Source: Rhabdophis nuchalis (Eukaryota; Chordata; Lepidosauria; Squamata; Natricidae). From it: 64,000 nt of DNA. The position numbers and the translations under genes are program-made. The stretch spans positions 20,374,119 to 20,438,118 of the forward strand of contig CM077648.1 of NCBI GenBank assembly GCA_039707465.1. The letters are read 5' to 3'. The first letter of the stretch is position 1. The number at the start of each line of letters is the position of its first letter. Shown piece after piece: positions 21,166 to 31,758 of the stretch. Under the pieces are notes generated by a model. The model saw nothing but the letters and a program-made list of their open reading frames with translations, was not told the DNA's origin and did no database searches.

Positions 21166-22428
21166 CACCTACAGTATGTCTCTTGCTTGTCATGAAATAA
21201 TAAAAGAAAATTTTGGTTTCCCGGCCATATACACACCTACATTCCCATGCAAACATTGCTTATCTGTATCTCAACCCCATCTAGGGACTGGTACCTCTGG
21301 CCTTCTGGAAGTTGCTGATTTACATCTTCCAGCAACCCAACCAATGTGGTGCAGCTATAATTCGGCAGTATTTGGACATTTCCAGATTTCCTACATTGGT
21401 TGAATCAGACATTTCCTACCAAAGTATAGTTTGGGTTCTAAAATATTAGACTTCAGTTGATATTTTTCTCTCACCACACGATGGCAATTTGACATGGAAT
21501 TTTTCCCCCCCTGAGAACTGAATAAGCAGTAAGTAATTTTCTTGGCAGCACAGTTGTTTCAAGGACTCCCTCCTCCTCTTCTTTAAAGGAAAAGAGAGAG
21601 AGAAAATATGAAATGAATGTTCTTAGTCGTTCACGCTATTTTTTTTTTTAAAGAGAGGCTTGCTTGTTTCCAAACAGTATATTCGTGTGTTTTTAGTTTT
21701 CGAACAACCTGTTATTTAGCCTTTTGTATGGAAACCACCATCATCCGTAATTGTAGTAATAATATTTATCCCACTTGGATAACTCTGAATCTTGAAAGCT
21801 GTGTATATTATATACACTTCACGACGCCCCAGTGATGGAGGTTGGCTGAACCAATTCAAGCACTGCAGAAGGAGAACTTGGAGTGGGCTGAGACTCATAA
21901 TCAATTCATGGGAAGGAAAGAAAAAATGAGTCAAGAGCTTTTGGCTTCAGTGTTAAAGCCCAGTTAGTCTACTTCTTCTGCATACTCCCATGCTGCAGTT
22001 ACCACTGTGTATTTCTTCTTGTTCCTTTTTAACATTTAGCTCTGCTTTTACTTTTGTCTTATTAACACATTTTATACTTTATCACGAAACACACTGGAAT
22101 TATTTCCTATCTTCAGTGTTAAAGCAAGGATTCTTTCAATGTTCTTCTTTCTTCCTAAGTAACTTTTCTTACGGTTCAAATTAAAAATCCTTACGCTTTG
22201 TGCAGTTCAAAACTGGGTTACTTAGCACTTAAAACGTATATATTGCCAGGTTTGATTGCTGTCAATAAAAGGCATGTTCTACAAGCACTGGCAAGATCTA
22301 GATTTATGTATACTTAATGTTAACTGTTCCATGGTTTCATCATGTTCTGTATATCGTGATTTCCCATTTATTTACCCAAATGCTTAATAACCTTTCTGGG
22401 ATTCAGCGTCGGTAAATTAGGTAATCCT
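21166..22428. other. no recognisable feature
   Basis: Short frames at 20963-21403 and 21617-21934 are unconvincing; no repeat family is recognised. Confidence 0.45.
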
Positions 22429-22439
22429 AAATCTTTAGG

Positions 22440-22769
22440 CTGGGGACACTGAGCTTGTCGATCAGAAAGGTTGGCAGTTCGGCAATTTGAATCCCTGGCG
22501 CTGCATAATGGAGTGAGCTCCTGTTACTTGTCCCAGCTTCTGCCAACCTAGCAGTTCTAAAGCACGCAAAAATGCAAATAGAAAAATAGGGACCACCTTG
22601 GTGGGAAGGTAACAGAGTTTCATGTGCCTTCGACATTTAGTCATGCCGGCCACATGACCAGGAATTGTCATCAGACAGTGCTGGCTCTTTGGCTTAGAAA
22701 CAGAGATGAGCACTGCCCCCTAGAGGCTGAAATAACTAGCACATATGTGCAAGGGGAACATTTACCTTT
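22440..22769 (+). mobile_element. tRNA-derived SINE with target duplication
   Basis: Same SINE family as at 19112. The 5' box A is largely lost (the copy starts 'ctggggacactgagcttg'). The direct repeat AAATCTTTAGG flanks it exactly (22429-22439 and 22770-22780), proving retroposition. Confidence 0.93.
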
Positions 22770-22780
22770 AAATCTTTAGG

Positions 22781-22873
22781 TTGGAGAAAAATGAATACTC
22801 ACCTGTTCAATTATGTCCTCTGATTCTGAACATCCTTTCTGGAAAGTCCAAATTTGACCATCTGATTGAATGA
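22781..22873. other. short unassigned spacer
   Basis: Sequence between the SINE and the LTR; nothing recognised. Confidence 0.4.
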
Positions 22874-23450
22874 TGTGAGGGAAGTCACCCCTCTTAGAAG
22901 AATAAAATATTTTGAGAAATATTTAAAAAGGCAGAATATTGTATTTCTCCAAAAAGAGAAATAGAAATCGTAAGGGAGACAGAAACTCAGAGCTTCAGCT
23001 CACTGCCCCCAGCAGATATTTGGTGTCCATTAAGAAAGACGGGCCAGCCTACCTACAAAACCAAAGACCTTCAGCTCCAGGGTGATGGGATTAAGACATG
23101 ACCCTCCACGACATAATAGGATTATCTAGGATCAGTGCTCACTCCATTACAAAAACACCTGGGCACACTGAATCACCCAGCAAGCTTCAACCAAGCTTGA
23201 CTCAGAAAACCTACAAGGTTAGCTATGACTCCTACAGCAGCCAGTAGCTTGCCACAGGAACAGGAAGCTCAAGTTCAAAGCCCAGAGAGGATATAAATAA
23301 CCCTCACTCTCCACTCCATGTGGTCAGCTGGCCAGGACCTCAAACCCATGTGGTCCTGTTCATCAATAAACCATCTTTCCAAGCAGCCTCCATGTTTCCA
23401 GTGTCTTTCTCCCCACTTGGAACAGAACCAGATGGGTATTTCTTCCAACA
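22874..23450 (+). mobile_element. solo LTR-like unit, family 2, copy 1
   Basis: It starts TGTGAGGGAAGTCACCCC and ends TTTCTTCCAACA (TG..CA). It has a TATA-like 'aggatataaataac' (about 23288-23301) and an AATAAA signal 'atcaataaacc' (about 23361-23371). That order fits an LTR promoter with R/U5 downstream. A homologous unit lies at 45313-45899 and partial ones at 55425 and 63534. No flanking duplication is clear and there is no internal coding sequence. Confidence 0.72.
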
Positions 23451-23483
23451 CTCAGATATTAGTTTAAGAAGGATTAAGATTAA

Positions 23484-24880
23484 TACAATACAATAGCAGA
23501 GTTGGAAGGGACCTTGTAGGTCTTCTAGTCCAACCCCCTGCATGGGCAGGAACATTATACCATTTCAGACAAATGGCTGTCTAACATCTTTTTAAAGACT
23601 TCCAGGGTTGGGGCATTCACAACTGCTGGAGGCAAGCTGTTCCAGAGGTTAATTGTTCTTACTGTTAGGAAATTTCTCCTTAGTTCTAAGTTGCTTCTCT
23701 CCTTGGTTAGTTTCCACCCATTGCTCCTTGTCCTGCCCCCAGGTGCCTTGGAGAAAAGTTTGACTCCCTCTTCTTTGTGGCACCCTCTGAGATATCGGAA
23801 CACTGCTATCATGTCTCCCCTGGTTCTTCTCTTCATCAAACTAGACATACCCAGCTCCTGCAGCCGTTCTTCATATGTCTTAGTCTCCAGTCCTCTAATC
23901 ATCTTGGTTGCTCTTCTTTGCACTCTTTCCAGAGTCTCCACGTCTTTTCTACATCGTGGCGACCAAAACTGTATGCAGTATTCCAAGTGTGGCCTTACCA
24001 AGGCACTATACAGTGGCATTAACACTTCACGCGATCTAGATTCTATCCCTCTGTTGATGCAGCCTAGAACTGTGTTGGCTTTTTTGGCAGCTGCTGCACA
24101 CTGCTGGCTCATATTTAAATGGTTGTCCACTAGGATTCCGAGATCCCTCTCACAGTTGCTACTATTGAGCAAGGTACCACCTATACTGTACTTGTGCATT
24201 TGGTTTTTCTTGCCTATATGTAGGACCTTACTTTTTTCACAATTGAATTTCATTTTATTAGACAGTGCCCAATGTTCAAGTTTGTCTAGATCCTTCTGTA
24301 TCTTAAGCCTATCTTCTGGAGTGTTGGCTATTCCTGCCAGCTTGGTGTCGTCTGCGAATTTGATGAGTTCCCCATTTATCCCCTCATCCAAATCGTTGAT
24401 GAAGATGTTAAAGAGTAATGGGCCTAAAACAGAGCCTTGGGGGACTCCACTGCATACTTCCTTCCATGTAGATGCAGTTCCATTGAGGACTACACGTTGA
24501 GTGCGGTTGGTCAGCCAGTTACGAATCCATTTGGTGGTGCTGCTGTCTAACCCACAATTTTCTACTTTATCTAATAGTAGGTTATGGTCTACTTTATCAA
24601 ATGCCTTACTGAAGTCCAGGTAAATTATATCAACAGCATTCCTCTGGTCCACTGATTTTGTTACTTTGTCAAAGAATGCAATTAGATTCGTCTGGCATGA
24701 TCTGTTTTTGACAAACCCATGCTGGCTTTTGGCTATTACTTTGTTTGCTTCTAGGTGTTCACTTATTTGTTGTTTAATTATCTTTTCCAGAATCTTTCCT
24801 GGTATTGAGGTCAGGCTGATGGGTCTATAGTTTCCTGGATCTGTTTTTTTTCCTTTTTTGAAGATGGGAACCATCTTGAT
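23484..24880 (-). mobile_element. CR1 LINE, 5'-truncated, youngest and longest copy here
   Basis: The minus strand carries a continuous RT-to-3' end CR1 segment of about 1.4 kb. The 3' UTR ends 'tctgctattgtattgtatta' at 23484. The 5' truncation falls just upstream of the VPIFKKG motif near 24880. Copies at 43.9 and 49.6 kb are almost the same by eye over the shared parts, suggesting recent spread. Confidence 0.93.
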
Positions 24881-24898
24881 TATGACTGGGATAGACAA
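23555..24898 (-). CDS. CR1 reverse transcriptase, N-terminally truncated
   Basis: This 447-codon frame encodes the reverse transcriptase and C-terminal region of a CR1 LINE protein, which copies element RNA at a nicked target. The RT core is present: PGNYRPISLT (21-30), LDFSKAFDKVDH (94-105, first catalytic Asp), GVPQGSVLGPLLF (151-163) and FADD (181-184, catalytic Asp pair). The C-terminal block (MIAVFRYLRGCHKEEGVKLF, LTVRTINLWNSLP, ending SEMV) is complete. The first eight or so residues come from flanking DNA, and the endonuclease half is missing because of 5' truncation. The frame is unbroken, but the copy cannot be autonomous. Confidence 0.9.
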   Translation of the reverse strand: MSIPVIIKMVPIFKKGKKTDPGNYRPISLTSIPGKILEKIIKQQISEHLEANKVIAKSQHGFVKNRSCQTNLIAFFDKVTKSVDQRNAVDIIYLDFSKAFDKVDHNLLLDKVENCGLDSSTTKWIRNWLTNRTQRVVLNGTASTWKEVCSGVPQGSVLGPLLFNIFINDLDEGINGELIKFADDTKLAGIANTPEDRLKIQKDLDKLEHWALSNKMKFNCEKSKVLHIGKKNQMHKYSIGGTLLNSSNCERDLGILVDNHLNMSQQCAAAAKKANTVLGCINRGIESRSREVLMPLYSALVRPHLEYCIQFWSPRCRKDVETLERVQRRATKMIRGLETKTYEERLQELGMSSLMKRRTRGDMIAVFRYLRGCHKEEGVKLFSKAPGGRTRSNGWKLTKERSNLELRRNFLTVRTINLWNSLPPAVVNAPTLEVFKKMLDSHLSEMV

Positions 24899-26223
24899 TA
24901 AGGTTGAAACAACAACACTAGATTTCCCTCAAAGTAGATATTCCTTGTAACCACTGCCATTATGTGTTGCCATGACTTTGCTGCAGTTACATTCCCCCCT
25001 TGCAGCTTCCACATGCTGAAATGGACATAAACATAGGCCCCTAATTGATTCTAACTGGTTCAGTATCAAGTGGAGAAAGGACGCCGAATTGAATAGTATT
25101 TGTCAGCTTCTGTGATTGCTATGTCTGTTGGATGTTTCATATTGGCTTGTGCCCTAAAAGGCTGCTCTCAGAAAAGTCAATTTTGGTATCATGACTGGTG
25201 CATCTGCCGTTTTTCTGAAAGAGGGGGGAGGTGAAGAGGGAGAAATGATTTCAAGAGAAATTGCTACCCATTCTGCTGGATTTCTCTCCTGAGAAATCCA
25301 TTTTAGTCATGGGGAAGGAGCTGTTAATGGTTGAGGAAATAGCTCTTCAGCTTAAGAGTTTTTTTCTCAGCGTTACTTGCTCTGTCACCTGAATATTCTC
25401 TTTGGTGAAAATTATTACTCTGTAGACTGTGAGGAATGAGTGTTTCCAAAGGCAGCCTACACATATACTGACATTTTTTCTTAAACGTCCAAGAATATAT
25501 TTTCAATGCAAATTCCTTTCTCTCTCCTCTCGTCTGCTTTCTCCTTTCTTTCCTAGTTCTTCCTATGCACTTATTTTTTCCCCACCCACACATCCATTCT
25601 CTTATGAATGCTGAAATGTGTCTGCTCAGATATTGCTCACTCTTGGCTCTATAATTGCTGTCACTAAACAGCACTTCCATTCCTCTGCAGAACAGTTTCT
25701 GTATATTGGAGGAATTATATGGAAGCTTTAAAAATACACAACACTAAACACCTACAGTGGTGCAATGATTAAAAGTTAGATTCTGAATTGGTTGGTCTAA
25801 AAAGCCTATTCAGTTATGAAAACAATCATTGTGCCAATCATTCTTCCACAAAGATTTAGAAAGTATATATTTATCATACTCTTTGTAGGACCTCTGTAGA
25901 CCTCTGCCTATTTTTGCATTTAAAAATTTACAGTACACTATAGACGAGAGCTTTGGTAGCTTTCAATCCATGAGGACTTTCCAGTTCCTCTGATTCTCTT
26001 GAGCATTTGGCTGATGTTATTTTTTTCATACTGAGTTATGCATAAATATGGCATTACCATGTTTTGCATTCAATAGTGTAATGGCACCATTGAGGGTTTG
26101 AAGGAAAATTATCATTCTGTCTGAATGCCAATATATGCAGGAATGAAACCTGATACCAAGGTAGCATATAACTAGCTGATCACTAGACCAAGTAGATTTT
26201 TGGAAATCGAATAATTTTACTAT
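24899..26223. other. no recognisable feature
   Basis: Frames at 25324-25680 and 26026-26250 resemble nothing I know; no repeat signature is seen. Confidence 0.45.
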
Positions 26224-26369
26224 AGTATAGTCTTTATTGTCATTGTACAAAATAAATACAATGAAATTGGTTACTACAAATGTATTTAATACATAATAAA
26301 TTTCTGTAAACTTCTTTTGTCCACAATGTATTTAATACATTATAAATTTCTGTAAACTTCTTTTGTCCA
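26224..26369. repeat. LINE 3' tail plus 46-bp tandem duplication
   Basis: Bases 26224-26275 ('tctttattgtcattgtacaa' to 'caatgaaattgg') look like the inverted 3' end of the Rex1-like LINE. Next to it a 46-bp unit starting 'tgtatttaatacat' occurs twice (26281-26326 and 26327-26369) with one or two differences. Confidence 0.6.
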
Positions 26370-26429
26370 TTTATCTTCTCCCCATATGAAGATCATCTCA
26401 TCATTTTCTAAGCAAACCCGTATATATCT

Positions 26430-27429
26430 ACCCCAAACCACCCCAACGATGCCGTAGCGGTGATGTGCCAGTGCCTGGAAGCCGTGCGGGCCTGGATGGG
26501 AAGTAACAGACTCAAACTCAACCCATCCAAGACCGAGTGGCTGTGGTTCCCGGCATCCCGATACAACCAGTTGACTCCATCACTGGCCATAGGGGACGAA
26601 CACCTTACCCCTGTGGATGTGGTGCGCAACTTGGGTGTCCTCCTGGATACCCTGCTGTCCATGGAAGATCAAGTGACAGCCGTGGCCAGGAGGGCATTCT
26701 ACCAGGTTCGCCTGGTACGCCAGTTGCGTCCCCTATTGGATCGGGATGCCCTTTGCACAGTCACTCATGCCCTCGTGACATCCCGACTGGACTACTGCAA
26801 TTCTCTCTACATGGGGCTCCCCTTGAGGTGCCCCTGAAGACTTCAGCTTGTCCAGAATGCAGCCGCGCGAGCAATTATGGGAACCTCGAGGTTTACCCAT
26901 GTAACACCGCTCTTGCGCGAGCTGCATTGGCTGCCTGTCGTCTTTCGGATGCGCTTCAAGGTGTTAGTTACCATCTTTAAAGCGCTCCATGGCACGGGAC
27001 CTAGCTATCTGTGGGATCGGATTCTGCCCCATACATCCCTGCGGCCGATCCGCTCCCACAGAGAGGGACTTCTCCGGGTGCCGTCCACTAGGCTATGCCA
27101 GCGGGCGATGCCCAGGGGAAGGGCCTTCTCTGTGGCGGGCCCAGCCCTCTGGAACGACCTTCCCCCCGAAATTAGAACAACTACGGACCTCCGCTCCTTC
27201 CGTCAAAAATTGAAAACACACTTTTTCTGCTTGGCCGGCCTAGGTTAGTCTTCCGTTTTTAACTGGGTTCTTAGGGGTATTGTAGTTTAGTTTTAGTATA
27301 GTGGGTTTTAGCGCAGGGATAATTTGTTTAATCCTTATTTTAACTATTTATTTATTTTATATTTGCTTTTTTAACTCCCTGTGCACCGCTCCGAGTCCCT
27401 TCGGGGAGAGGAGGCGGTCTATAAATAAA
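26430..27429 (+). mobile_element. L2-like LINE 3' third
   Basis: The longest L2-like 3' piece in the window. It starts in the RT thumb region ('gatgccgtagcggtgatgtg'), runs through the C-terminus and 3' UTR (signature 'accgctccgagtcccttcgg') and ends in a long ATT array that begins at its tail. Confidence 0.9.
26460..27248 (+). pseudogene. L2-like RT C-terminal frame with one TGA
   Basis: 262 codons of the L2-like reverse transcriptase C-terminal region lie in one frame. Motifs are LNPSKTEWLWFP, VRNLGVLLD, TSRLDYCNSLYMGLPLR, LLRELHWLPV, LHGTGPSYLWDR, and RAFSVAGPALWNDLP. A single in-frame TGA at 26835-26837 interrupts it right after GLPLRCP. Other copies have an arginine or related codon there, and a C-to-T change at a CpG (CGA to TGA) explains it. 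No frameshift is seen. The catalytic RT core is upstream of the truncation and absent. Confidence 0.85.

Positions 27430-27527
<98 letters not shown>
27430..27527 (+). repeat. (ATT)n microsatellite grown from a LINE tail
   Basis: About 33 perfect ATT units directly follow the L2-like 3' end. Poly-Asn or poly-Ile frames here are artefacts. Confidence 0.97.
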
Positions 27528-27532
27528 CTCTA

Positions 27533-27862
27533 AGAGCAGTGGTTAGAATGCAATACTGCAGGCTACATCTGACTGCTGGCTGCCAGCAGTTCAGCAGTTC
27601 AAGTCTCACTGGCTCAATTTAATCTTAAATTGTATTTATATGTATTTTATCTTTTTATTATCCCTGTGCACCGCTCTGAGTCCCAATTTGGGAAAGAGGG
27701 CGGTATATAAATAAAATAAAATAAAATAAAATAAAGTTGACCCATCCTTCCATCCTTCTGAGGTGGGTAAAATAAGGGCCCAGATTATTGGGGACAATAG
27801 ACTTACTCTGTAAACTAGTTAGAGAAAGCTGTAAAGCACCATGGGGCAGTATATAAGTCTGC
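27533..27862 (+). mobile_element. Sauria-like tRNA-derived SINE, split
   Basis: Bases 27533 to about 27623 ('cagtggttagaatgcaatac', 'ggctgccagcagttcagcag') and 27735-27862 ('gttgacccatccttccatcc', 'gtaaaataagggcccagatt', 'gctgtaaagcaccatg') are the two halves of one SINE. The layout matches the squamate 'Sauria' SINE type. An L2-like tail fragment sits between the halves. Confidence 0.8.
27624..27734 (+). mobile_element. L2-like LINE 3' UTR fragment inside SINE
   Basis: It carries the L2-like signature 'ctgtgcaccgctctgagtcc' and 'gggcggtatataaataaaat', with an (AAAAT)n tail. Its insertion point splits the SINE between 'ggctca' and 'gttgaccc'. Confidence 0.8.
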
Positions 27863-28558
27863 TATTATTTATATATGTTATAAATAATAATATAATAAAC
27901 AACTTGTGCTGGATCCACCGAAAGATCTGATTTAGTGTAGCATTCTACTAGAACATCCATCTTACGACTAGTAACAATTGTAACTGTTCAGCGCTTCCCA
28001 AATTATGCGAAACAAAAAGTATTAGCAAAATTGAATTCAATATTATAAATGGACTGCACTGTATCAACAGCAACCTAATCAGAGATCACAAGAATGATTT
28101 CTTTTTGGAAGAAGGAGGAGAAGTAGAAGCAGCAGTAACAGCTCGAGAGAGATTATCGTATGATCTGAAAAAGAGATGATGATAAGGAAGAAAGAGTCAG
28201 TTCAGCAAGAACTGAGTCTGAGCAAGACAAAGACTTAGGAATGCTTACGAGTCTCATAGAATTCTAGACACTTCTGTAGTGAATTCACCTCACAGTTTCT
28301 GTCTTCAGCAAAGGGCTAACTATGAGCAAGCTACTTATTTTATCTGAGAAACATGAGAAACTCTGATTACAAAAGCTCCTGATCGAGGCATAGTCAAATG
28401 TCAGAAACAATTCAAGTTACTGTTCCAGTATCCTGTCGTATTATCTCTACAGCTTAAATCTTACTATTTTAGGCTAAATGTCGGACTACATTTTTTTTTT
28501 TAATAAAAAGGGTTTAAAAAAAATGAAATATGAACATTCCACCTTGTGTGTCATCTGG
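27863..28558. other. no recognisable feature
   Basis: Nothing supported on either strand. Confidence 0.45.
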
Positions 28559-28566
28559 GTTCAAAT

Positions 28567-28879
28567 CAGTGGTGGGTTCCAGCCGGTATGCCTTGGTACA
28601 GGCGTACCGGTGGCAGCTGGGAGCAGCGGCCACCCTATCGGAACTGTGTTTTGGAGGGCCTACCCGCCCACATTTCTTACTTGTATTTAAGATAATGGGC
28701 CATTTGTGCACACATGCGCAGCATACGGCACCTGCGCGACTTGCGCTGAGCAGCTGGAGCATCGCAGGTCGGGTGCACATATCGGTGGGTGCACATATAT
28801 GCGCATGCGTGTGCCTGAGATGGATGCCTGGCCCCTGTTACAGCATGCCTGTTGTGACGGGATCCCGAACCCATCACTG
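28567..28879 (+). mobile_element. hAT element, 'tacgccccggtac' family
   Basis: The termini are CAGTGGTGGGTTCCAGCC and its inverse (GAACCCATCACTG). The flanking 8-mers GTTCAAAT (28559-28566) and GTACAAAT (28880-28887) match at 7 of 8. The interior has the shared 'gagcagctggagcatcgcag' block and alternating CA/TG runs. 313 bp, no transposase. Confidence 0.92.
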
Positions 28880-28887
28880 GTACAAAT

Positions 28888-30105
28888 GTCTCTGGGCTAT
28901 AACCACCAGAATTTACAAGACCATTCACTACATTGATATTAATTCTCTAATCTTACAATTATAGTATAGTAAATAATTGAGCATAGTAAACCTGTTCATT
29001 TCCCCCTCTTAACTTATTACTAATAAGAATATAATAATAATATTAAACATAATAATCCTCATAATCATAATATGATAACAATGACTATATGGTTTACATC
29101 TCTATCTTAACATATTTCCTACTTTTCTTTAATCTCCTTTTATTTCCAACTTCCATTTTTATTCTCCAACCTTTGATAAAATAATTCCCATATCATATAA
29201 TATTCGGTTTGTTCTTTCTCCTTAATTGCCAGCATTAATCTGTTCAATTCTGCACATTCTATTTTCCCCCCCGAATCACCTTCTCATCAGTTGGGATCTC
29301 TTCACTTTCACAATTTTGTGACTTCATTTTTATACATTGGTTGCTCACCATTATATCTGAATTCCTGTTTTTTTGTTTGTTTGTTTTTTACTTTGTTCAG
29401 CCTCTTGATTTTACTCTGACAAGGACTTGGGCAAAACATATATATTTTATTGAGAACTAAGGAGACAAGGTTGCTTTCTCTTCCACTGTATCACTCAGCA
29501 GAAGCTGCTGGTAGCTACTAACAAATTGTTATATATGACTCACAAAATCTGGATTTGCATTCATTTTACACCTTTCGCCCTTCCTATCTAGATCCTGGGT
29601 AATTATGTAAAATGTATGTTTTGAATAGTTGGTTTTGGGAAGGATTTGGCATCTGTATTTTCCAAATTGTTATTTACAAACCATCCTGCTATTCATATTT
29701 ACTGTACCCTTGCTCAATTTATTTTTCTTCACATATTATCTACAACCTAGGGAGATATTCTTTAACCGAGTTCTGAATATAGCAAAAATGTAGTCTAAAT
29801 TTCTTTATATTGGTGTCTAAAAAGATCTCCCTGGTAATCTCTGCCTGTTCTTAACAGTACAATGAATTTGTCTGTAACAAAATGAATGGCAATGAGCAAT
29901 TTATCTAAAAAAAGGTCACTTTTCTTCTTTGACAAACCTTTCTTCCAGATCAAATTAATAAGAGTTTAATGTATTCATCTATAGAAATTGACTAGTAACT
30001 GTTTAGGGATGGGGTTTTCACTAATTGGGCCATTTTTGTCAGTTGTCAAGGTCTTTAAGGAACTGAATACTTACCAGAAAATGGAAAACCACCCTCAAAG
30101 ACTAC
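28888..30105. other. AT-rich, no recognisable feature
   Basis: No frame or repeat family that I can support. Confidence 0.45.
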
Positions 30106-30246
30106 AGCATACTTTTTTTACTACTGGTTTGGCACACCACATGCTCACTCGGTTGCATGAAGCATCCAGGAGGTTGGGCGGAGTGTCCCACCACCGCTAC
30201 TACCAGTTCGGCCAATCCCGGCTGAACCAGCAGCAACCCACCTCTG
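30106..30246 (+). mobile_element. hAT fragment (…CCCACCTCTG end)
   Basis: The right end 'agcaacccacctctg' is the inverse of the CAGAGGTGGG terminus at 13824, and inner 'ctactggtttggc' / 'taccagttcggcc' arms are inverted copies. The left terminus is uncertain and no duplication is seen. Confidence 0.5.
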
Positions 30247-30399
30247 CTTTGTTCAATCTTGCTGTTATTTGGAACAAACTGGGACATGGATTACATGGAT
30301 GAATCAGAGTAGAGTTGGTGGAACAAATCTGAAAACCAAAAGCTGGGGAAGCTATTTCAGGTTGCTGCTGAAGCTTCCCCTTCTAAGATTGCTTCCTGA

Positions 30400-30494
30400 C
30401 AGAAATCTATGCCACATATTATTCGTATCTTTTTCATGTATTCAAAATCATGTTTATACTTTCATCTGTTATCTTATATGTATGCTTGACAAAA

Positions 30495-30537
<43 letters not shown>
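30400..30537 (+). repeat. (AAAT)n array on a probable retroposon tail
   Basis: About 11 AAAT units (30493-30537) follow 'tatatgtatgcttgacaaaa', which looks like the 3' end of a dispersed element I cannot name. Confidence 0.55.
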
Positions 30538-30538
<1 letters not shown>

Positions 30539-30900
30539 AAAACAAAACATAGATTACAACATGCCCACATATTTTTGCCACTTAGGATGCCAATCCATTT
30601 ATACAAAAGGCCAGGATAGCTGTGAAGGCTCTACTTTCTAAATATTAGCATAAATATTGATTAAAGGCCTGGAGACGAAAATATATGAAGAACGGTTGCG
30701 GGATTTGGGTTTTGCTAGTCTAGAGAAAAGAAGGACTAGGGAGGACATGATAGCAGTATTCCGGTATTTGAGAGGCTACCACAAAGAGGAGGAGATCAAT
30801 TTATTTTCCAAAGAACCAGAGGGTAGGACAAGAAGCAATGAATGGAAACTATTCAAGCAGAGAAGCAACCTAGAATTAAGATAAACTTAACAGTGAAGAC

Positions 30901-31758
30901 CAGGGGTGGGCTGCTGGGGGTTCACAGGGGTTCAGGAGAACCTCTAGCTAAGATTCTGTGCAGTTTGGAGAACCCCCAAATCCCACTCCTGGCTGGCCCT
31001 GCCCACCCCACCCCACCCCTTCCAGGAGTCCCCACACAGCCCATTTTGGATGCAGATAAGTGCAGGGTGTGCACAGAGGCTCAAGGAGGGCAAAAAACGG
31101 GCCTACCAGAAGTTTGGGAAGGCCAGAAATTGGCCTGGGCAGCCTGGGGAGGCCATTTTCACCCTCCCGAAGGGCAAAAACATCCCACTGTTGCAGAAAA
31201 AAGAGGTCGGAACTTGGACTTCTCAAAATCAGGAAAAGTTTATTATGGCTGCCATGATTCAGAAAAGCTAGTTTGAGGCTAGCATCCAAGAATTCTGAAT
31301 CCCTTCCAAAAGGGAATACAAAGTTTTATACTTTACTACAAGCAACTTTCATCACGGCTAGTTTCTGATAGGTTAAATGATCGTCATCAAAAAGAAAACC
31401 ACAAACATATCCTGTTTTGCAAAGATGAACTTCCAGTAGTTATGGTTATGCCCCCTGTCTGCCTGCAAGGGCCTTCCAAGCAGGTGTTTGCGGTCTGACA
31501 TTTGAATTTCCTTTCAAGCTTTCTGTTGCAACTCTTGCAAACTTAAGAAATTCAAAGCTTATTCACAAAAAGGGACCCTTGGGTCATCCATCCGAGCCCC
31601 ACATCATTTCACTCTTAACAACCAGGTCTCACTTTATGCCAATGCCCTGCCTCACCACCATGGTGCAGGAGGCTGACTAGGCCACACCCATCATGGCCAC
31701 GCCCACCCAGCAACCAGGCAAAGAACCCATTGCTAAAAATTTTTGAAGCCCACCCCTT
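30901..31758 (+). mobile_element. hAT element, CAGGGGTGGGC family, containing an LTR
   Basis: It begins CAGGGGTGGGCTGCTGGG and ends GAAGCCCACCCCTT. The 8-bp duplication GTGAAGAC is perfect (30893-30900 and 31759-31766). About half of its 858 bp is an LTR-like unit inserted in it (31189-31654); without it the element matches the length of the relative at 36274-36657. The interior contains the 'gagggcaaaaaacgggcc' module shared with other hAT families here. Confidence 0.9.
31189..31654 (-). mobile_element. solo LTR-like unit inside the hAT
   Basis: On the minus strand it starts TGAGGCAGGGCATTGG and ends TTTTCTGCAACA (TG..CA). It has a TATA-like 'agtataaaac' (about 31324-31333) and an AATAAA signal (about 31239). 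A 4-bp CCAC flanks both sides. Comparison with the relative at 36274 supports these limits, since that copy lacks the segment. No coding sequence. Confidence 0.62.

Noticed and set aside
23691..24500. 269-codon plus-strand frame; a near copy on the minus strand at 43883-44692
   Set aside because: Both are the antisense of the CR1 reverse transcriptase frame; the sense frame carries the RT motifs.
27301..27609. Poly-Ile and poly-Asn frames
   Set aside because: Translations of the (ATT)n array.
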